Assembly (NCBI RefSeq): GCF_014268585.2
Contig: NZ_CP077092.1
Coordinates: 3,410,001 to 3,474,000 of the forward strand
Direction: 5' to 3'
DNA length: 64,000 nucleotides
Source: Pseudomonas iranensis
GTDB lineage: Bacteria > Pseudomonadota > Gammaproteobacteria > Pseudomonadales > Pseudomonadaceae
Part shown: one piece after another, positions 59,607-64,000 of the stretch
Numbering within the stretch: the stretch's first letter is position 1
Layout: every line of letters starts with the position of its first letter
Notes under the pieces: model-generated
Seen by the model: only the letters and a program-made list of their open reading frames with translations
Told to the model about the DNA's origin: nothing
Database searches by the model: none
Translations under genes and position numbers: made by a program

Positions 59607-61460
59607 TCAGGCTATAACAACCCCGTCGGCACTCAAACTCCCCAGCGCCACCCCCACCAACGTCACCGAATCCCCACCAAACGTCAGCACAGTATCCTGC
59701 CCGACCGCCGATGCATGGGCACGGAAATCATCCCCCGGCAACACCCCCTGCACGCCAAGAAACACCAGTTTGTCATCGGCCGTGTAGCCAACCACACGGT
59801 CCTGGCCAAACGCGCCATTGAACAAAAACGTATCCGCCCCGCCGCCCGATTCCAGCAGGTCATTGCCCGCACCACCGACAAATACGTCATTGCCCGCACC
59901 GCCGAGCAAATGATCGTTGCCCTCAAGGCCAAACAGCCAATCGCCGCCGGTATGCGCCTTGAGCATGTCAGCGCCGCCCGTTCCTCTAATACTTGATTCA
60001 TAAGCGGTGAGGTTACTGCCGACTTTCAACCCCGTGGCGGTGACGCTGTGCAGCACGTCGTCCTTGAACACGCCCCAGAGAAACCCCGGTTCTTTGCTGA
60101 CGATGCTGCCAATGTCACGGGTGATGCTGATCCCGCCGTTGGCATCGCGGATGTAAAGGTTGCCAGCGCCGTCGTTGGCGAAATCGAAGTGCTTCACCGA
60201 CTGCTGCAAGTCGAGGGTGTTGCTGCCCTGCCCACCCAGAATGACGTTGTAGCCGCCGCTGTCGCGGAAGCTGTCATTGCCGGCGCGCCCCTCCAGATAG
60301 TCGTTACCGCTGCCGCCCTGGATCAGGTCGCTGCCGTCACTGCCGATGATGAAGGTGCTGCCCTTGTGGGGTTCGGCATTGCGGTTGAGGTCCTGCACCC
60401 ATGTGTTGGCCCGCGCCGGGTCGGACAGGTTGGCGACGATGATCGTCGAGTCGCGGCTGGTCAGGTCGTAGAACTTCGATTCAAGCACTCGGGTCATGCC
60501 GTCGCCGTAGCCAGTGGGCAGGTGCGAAATCCACGTCGGGATATTCAGGATCGAATACGGCAGCACGTTCCAGGCGTTCGAGGCGTAGTGGTCGTTGAAG
60601 CTGACGATGTTGTCGGTGGTCGAGGCATGCGGCGCGTCGTGCACGCCCACCGAAGCGCTGCTGAAGGTCGAACCGTCAAGGGCACGAAACACCGGGTCGT
60701 TTTCGTAGCCGATATTCAGCACCTTGTCTCCGCTGCTCTGGGTCGGCGAGGCGTAGGCAATGTAGTTGGAATCGGCGAAGAAACCGCCCCACTTGCCAGC
60801 GCTCAAGTCAGCCATGCTGTTCACCGCCAGGCCGCCGAGGCTATGACCGCTTACCAGCACGTCTTTGCCGCTGAGGCCGTTGGCCCGGGCGAATGCGACC
60901 ACATCGTTAAGCAGATTGCCAAAGGCTTCACCGACGTAGTTTTTCGCGTAATCGGCCGGGCCGAACGCGGCGAGCAGATCGTTGATCACGTCGCCAATCG
61001 AATCACCGATGAGGATTTCGCGCGGGCCGCTGGTGCCACGAAAGGCGATCCCCAGTTCGGTGAGGTGACCCTGAGCGTCGTACTTGCCGAGGATTTCCAC
61101 TTGTGCGCTGGTGTAGCCGGCCTTCTCGCCGAAGAATGTCCCGCGTGCGTCGGTCTTGCCTTCATAGCCCAATTGCGCGGCGCTGATCGGTGTCCAGCCG
61201 GCCTTTTGCACGGCCTCGAGGGCGAGTTTTTCCGAATCGGGATTCCACGGGATACCGGGGATCACCCCTTGCGAATCGGTGCCGCCAATCAGCGCGGTAA
61301 CCAGCGTCGCCGGCAGACCGAGGCCGAAGCCGTTGTGCTGGTAACCGGCGGCGAAGCCGTTATCGAGGTTGTGATAGGAGTACAGCGTGATCGCCATGGC
61401 ATCGCTGAACAGCGCCGCGGAATCGGCTGTGCCGAAGTTCTTGTAGTCGTATACACCCAT
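59607..61460 (-). CDS. lipA: Class I.3 secreted lipase / polyurethanase, type I secretion substrate
   Basis: 617 residues from ATG 61460, which has GAGAGG 8 nt upstream; the ATG two codons earlier is too close. Exactly the length of P. fluorescens 617-residue lipases. The catalytic triad is Ser207 (GHSLGG), Asp255 and His313. The C-terminal half carries RTX calcium-binding repeats (GGSGNDYLEGRAGND, GLEGNDHLLGGAGNDVFVGGAGND). It has no N-terminal signal peptide; the C-terminal end DGVVIA is the ABC-exporter signal. It lies downstream of an autotransporter protease gene in the same direction, as in the aprDEF-protease-lipase loci. Also known as tliA or pueA/B in various strains. Confidence 0.95.
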   Translation of the reverse strand: MGVYDYKNFGTADSAALFSDAMAITLYSYHNLDNGFAAGYQHNGFGLGLPATLVTALIGGTDSQGVIPGIPWNPDSEKLALEAVQKAGWTPISAAQLGYEGKTDARGTFFGEKAGYTSAQVEILGKYDAQGHLTELGIAFRGTSGPREILIGDSIGDVINDLLAAFGPADYAKNYVGEAFGNLLNDVVAFARANGLSGKDVLVSGHSLGGLAVNSMADLSAGKWGGFFADSNYIAYASPTQSSGDKVLNIGYENDPVFRALDGSTFSSASVGVHDAPHASTTDNIVSFNDHYASNAWNVLPYSILNIPTWISHLPTGYGDGMTRVLESKFYDLTSRDSTIIVANLSDPARANTWVQDLNRNAEPHKGSTFIIGSDGSDLIQGGSGNDYLEGRAGNDSFRDSGGYNVILGGQGSNTLDLQQSVKHFDFANDGAGNLYIRDANGGISITRDIGSIVSKEPGFLWGVFKDDVLHSVTATGLKVGSNLTAYESSIRGTGGADMLKAHTGGDWLFGLEGNDHLLGGAGNDVFVGGAGNDLLESGGGADTFLFNGAFGQDRVVGYTADDKLVFLGVQGVLPGDDFRAHASAVGQDTVLTFGGDSVTLVGVALGSLSADGVVIA

Positions 61461-61570
61461 TGCCATTGCCTCTCTTGTTGTTGGAATTGTCAGAGATAGC
61501 TCACAGCCAGAGCGCGAGGCTCCGGAGCATTCATTACATCTTGCACATCCTCTGTAGGAACTGCCGAAGG

Positions 61571-61740
61571 CTGCGATCTTGTGGGACGCAGAGCGTCCCC
61601 GGCTGCATTCCCACGCAGAGCGTGGGAACGATCATGTGTACGCCGTACCTGTGGGAGCGAGCCTGCTCGCGAAGGCGGCAGCACATGCAACATCACAATC
61701 GCCTGAACCAGCGCTTTCGCGAGCAGGCTCGCTCCCACAT
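61571..61740. repeat. GTTCCCACGC-type repeat and REP pair between autotransporter and lipase genes
   Basis: GGGACGCAGAGCGTCCC and CCCACGCAGAGCGTGGGAAC hairpins (61579-61628) are followed by a canonical REP inverted pair (61649-61740). No gene is seen in the 383-bp gap. Confidence 0.9.
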
Positions 61741-61843
61741 TTGGATCTTCTGCACATTTGGATTTTTGTACTCGAACAATCCCATGAGCAGCGCTCCCTT
61801 CTCTTGAAAAACCGGCAGCCCGAGAAGCGCTGCCGGTTACGCC

Positions 61844-64000
61844 TCAGAACTGCCAGTCGAGCGTCAGACCGACGCCGTGATCTTTCTCGTTCGAGCCGAT
61901 CAGGCCGTTGTAGTCAAGGTTGACCCGCACGTCGCGATTGAGCGCCAGCCCGGCGCGCACGCCGACCACGGCAGCGTCACGATCCATCGACACGCTCTGC
62001 ACGGTGAACGCGCTGTTGCCGTTGGCGAAGGCCAGATGGCTGTCGGCATCGACGCTGCTCAGGTTGTGTTGCCAGCCGAGGCTGGCGCCGAGTTCCAGCT
62101 GATGGTTGTCCGACAAGGCGAAGCTGCGCTTGGCGCGCACGCCGAGGGTCGACAGCACCACGTCGCGGGTGTCTTCACCACCTTTGAGCGCGGCAGCGTC
62201 ACCCTTCTCGGTGAAGCTGTCGGTGTTGAGGTGCACGTAGGACAGATTGGCGAACGGCTCCAGGTTCATCGGTTGCAGGCCCAGGTCGTAAGCGGCCTCG
62301 GTGAACAGTTGCGCGGTTGTCGCGTCACGCTTGGTTTTCTGTTTGCCGCTGACGTCGCCGAACTGCAGATCACGTTTGACGTCGATGCGATGCCAGCTGT
62401 AGGCGCCGCCGACGGTCAGGCGCAACGCGTCGATTTCATGGCCCAGATACGCACCCAAGTGGTAGCTGTCGACCGACGCCTGGGAATGCGTGCCGCTGCC
62501 CATGCTCAACGAGCTGTCGCTGTAACCGGTGACGAAACCGAGACGGGTATCTTCAGCGATCAGCCCGTCGACGCCAGCCAGCAGCCCGCCGATGGAGCTA
62601 TTGGAATCGGCATTGTCGTATCCGCCATCACTCTCGCCCCATGAGCCGAGGACCTTGACCCAGACGTTGCTGCGCTCATCAGTCGGCGCATCGGCGTTGA
62701 ACAGATCACGCTCACGCAGGCGCTCGCCGACGGCTTCGCGCAGGTAGCGGCTGTCGTTGATCAGCAACGTGCCGATGGCCGGGTGAATCTCGCCGGACAA
62801 CTGTTGAAAGGCCTGCTGCGCCGACGCCGCGTTGGGCGACAGCAACAGGGTTTCGAACAGCGCATTGCCCGCACCTAAACGCTCGGCCGCCGCACCGACG
62901 GCGCGCTGGTTCGGCGTCAGGCCGACGCTGGCGAACGATGCCTCATTGCGCCCGACCGCCAGCTGAATGCCGCCCGCCGAGTAATCCAGAGTGCCGCCAA
63001 GGAAGGCGTAATTCGGCAAGACCTGACCGAAGCGCCCTTCAATGCCACCCGCCGCTTGCAGAATGTTGTAGCGAGTGCCGAGCAGGCTTTGCACTTCGCC
63101 GGTGCTGAGCAGGGTCGGGCTGTTTTCCAGCGACAGGCTCACCGTGGCGCCGTCGATGACGGCTTTGCCGCCCGCGACGATCTGGTCGCTGCTGGTTGGC
63201 GACAGCTCTACAGCGTAGGTTGAGCCCGGCGCGAAGGTCACGTCCCCCGCCACATTCAGGGTGCCAATGGAATTGCCCGGTGCCACCGTACCGCCGCTGT
63301 TCACCGCCAGCGCGCCGATGCGGCCATTGCCGCCGAGGATGCCGCCGTTGTTGACGGTGACCGCCGATTGCAGCGAGCCGTTGATGGCCAGACGGCCCTG
63401 ATTGACCAGGGTCGGGCCGCTGTAAGTGTTGTTGCCGGTCAGCACCAGGGTGCCGATGCCTTGCTTGGTCAGACCGCCGTGGCCGCCGATGTCGTTGCGC
63501 CAGGTGTCGAGGCCGCACGTGATGTCGCTGCACACCCGCTCGGTCGGTTTGCCCTGGTCGATGATCGCGCCGATGCCCGGCAAGTCAGCAACGAACTGGC
63601 CGGAACCGTAAGCGCCCTGCACGCGGAATTCCTCGGGAATGTCCTGCTCGGTGACAAACATCGCCGGGCCGTCGATGGCCTTGCGCAGGTTGATCATGCC
63701 CCAGCCGTACAAGGCGTCGATGCCCGGTGCGCCGATGTCGGTCGCAGTGGTGCGCAACACGCTGGCGACCTGATCGCCGGACATATACGGGAAGCGCTCC
63801 ATCAACACCGCGATAGAACCGGCCACGTGCGGCGCGGCCATCGAGGTGCCGTTGTAGTTTTTGTAGCCGGTGGTCAAGTTGTCGGCGTTGGTGCCTTCGA
63901 TGATCGAGCTGTAGATCTTGGTGCCCGGCGCCGAGACGCAGTAACTGGCGGTGTAGCCGCAACGCGAGGAGAACGTGCTGATCACGTACGGATTGGCGCT
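61844..64000 (-). CDS. pspB: Autotransporter subtilisin-like serine protease, N-terminus outside window
   Basis: 719 codons are visible and the frame is open at the right edge. Near the start of the visible part is the S8 catalytic serine motif NGTSMAAPHVAGSIAVLMERF. An autotransporter-type passenger stem follows (GGHGGLTKQGIGTLVLTGNNTYSGPTLVNQGRL; GGTVAPGNSIGTLNVAGDVTF). The last about 270 residues form a beta-barrel ending in LTLDWQF with a terminal Phe. Its place directly upstream of a class I.3 lipase matches pspB (prtB) in P. fluorescens-type protease/lipase loci; the name rests on that context. Confidence 0.88.
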   Translation of the reverse strand, partial: SANPYVISTFSSRCGYTASYCVSAPGTKIYSSIIEGTNADNLTTGYKNYNGTSMAAPHVAGSIAVLMERFPYMSGDQVASVLRTTATDIGAPGIDALYGWGMINLRKAIDGPAMFVTEQDIPEEFRVQGAYGSGQFVADLPGIGAIIDQGKPTERVCSDITCGLDTWRNDIGGHGGLTKQGIGTLVLTGNNTYSGPTLVNQGRLAINGSLQSAVTVNNGGILGGNGRIGALAVNSGGTVAPGNSIGTLNVAGDVTFAPGSTYAVELSPTSSDQIVAGGKAVIDGATVSLSLENSPTLLSTGEVQSLLGTRYNILQAAGGIEGRFGQVLPNYAFLGGTLDYSAGGIQLAVGRNEASFASVGLTPNQRAVGAAAERLGAGNALFETLLLSPNAASAQQAFQQLSGEIHPAIGTLLINDSRYLREAVGERLRERDLFNADAPTDERSNVWVKVLGSWGESDGGYDNADSNSSIGGLLAGVDGLIAEDTRLGFVTGYSDSSLSMGSGTHSQASVDSYHLGAYLGHEIDALRLTVGGAYSWHRIDVKRDLQFGDVSGKQKTKRDATTAQLFTEAAYDLGLQPMNLEPFANLSYVHLNTDSFTEKGDAAALKGGEDTRDVVLSTLGVRAKRSFALSDNHQLELGASLGWQHNLSSVDADSHLAFANGNSAFTVQSVSMDRDAAVVGVRAGLALNRDVRVNLDYNGLIGSNEKDHGVGLTLDWQF

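Overview
The window is a chromosomal segment of a fluorescent Pseudomonas. The evidence is high-GC coding sequence, many copies of the REP palindrome GTGGGAGCGAGCCTGCTCGCG, a PQQ glucose dehydrogenase next to an OprB porin, OprD-type porins, and a class I.3 lipase beside a subtilase autotransporter. About 48 protein genes and one tRNA (selenocysteine) are present. No prophage, integrase, insertion sequence, CRISPR array or rRNA was seen.

Layout. 1-7.3 kb: an MFS exporter (cut by the left edge) diverges from a three-gene molybdenum hydroxylase operon (triheme cytochrome c, 2Fe-2S subunit, Mo subunit), followed by an Old Yellow Enzyme reductase and a short AraC regulator. 7.4-14.6 kb: a 1749-residue kinase-like/AAA/GAF/histidine kinase diverges from two response regulators, one of them with a DNA-binding domain on each side of its receiver. 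14.6-17.2 kb: TetR, short-chain dehydrogenase and quinone-reductase-like genes. 17.5-31 kb: glucose entry and periplasmic oxidation (gcd, oprB), the ProP osmolyte symporter, a FadL-like channel, an MscS-type channel with an AI-2E/PerM-family protein, an amidase and an OprD-family porin.

31-36.5 kb is the accessory heart of the window. Two genes for Ig-like proteins without signal peptides (140 and 829 residues) share a conserved leader with a lux-box-like palindrome. Interleaved with them are two small-gene loci (a DUF3077-like pair and a DUF6124-like gene). Each is preceded by what I read as a complete C4-type antisense RNA: an upstream target copy, a two-hairpin RNA, and a downstream target copy covering the Shine-Dalgarno. 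All complementary segments covary between the two loci. This is the most interesting signal found.

36.8-47.2 kb is a selenoprotein cassette on the minus strand: fdoG (in-frame UGA at codon 197, with a SECIS-like hairpin), fdoH, fdoI, fdhE, selA, selB and tRNA-Sec. A 266-bp REP repeat amplified about 4.5 times splits it between fdhE and selA. 47.5-59.5 kb: a C-S lyase/aminotransferase, an SDR, a Yip1-like membrane protein, a cation/proton antiporter, small proteins, a PAS hybrid kinase, an XPD/DinG-type helicase overlapping a FAN1-type nuclease, and a small lipoprotein. 59.6-64 kb: a type I-secreted lipase downstream of a serine-protease autotransporter that runs off the right edge.

Repeats are a theme. 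REP elements occupy most intergenic gaps, one lies in frame inside the large kinase gene, and a separate CCCTCACCC repeat supplies the stop codons of two unrelated genes.
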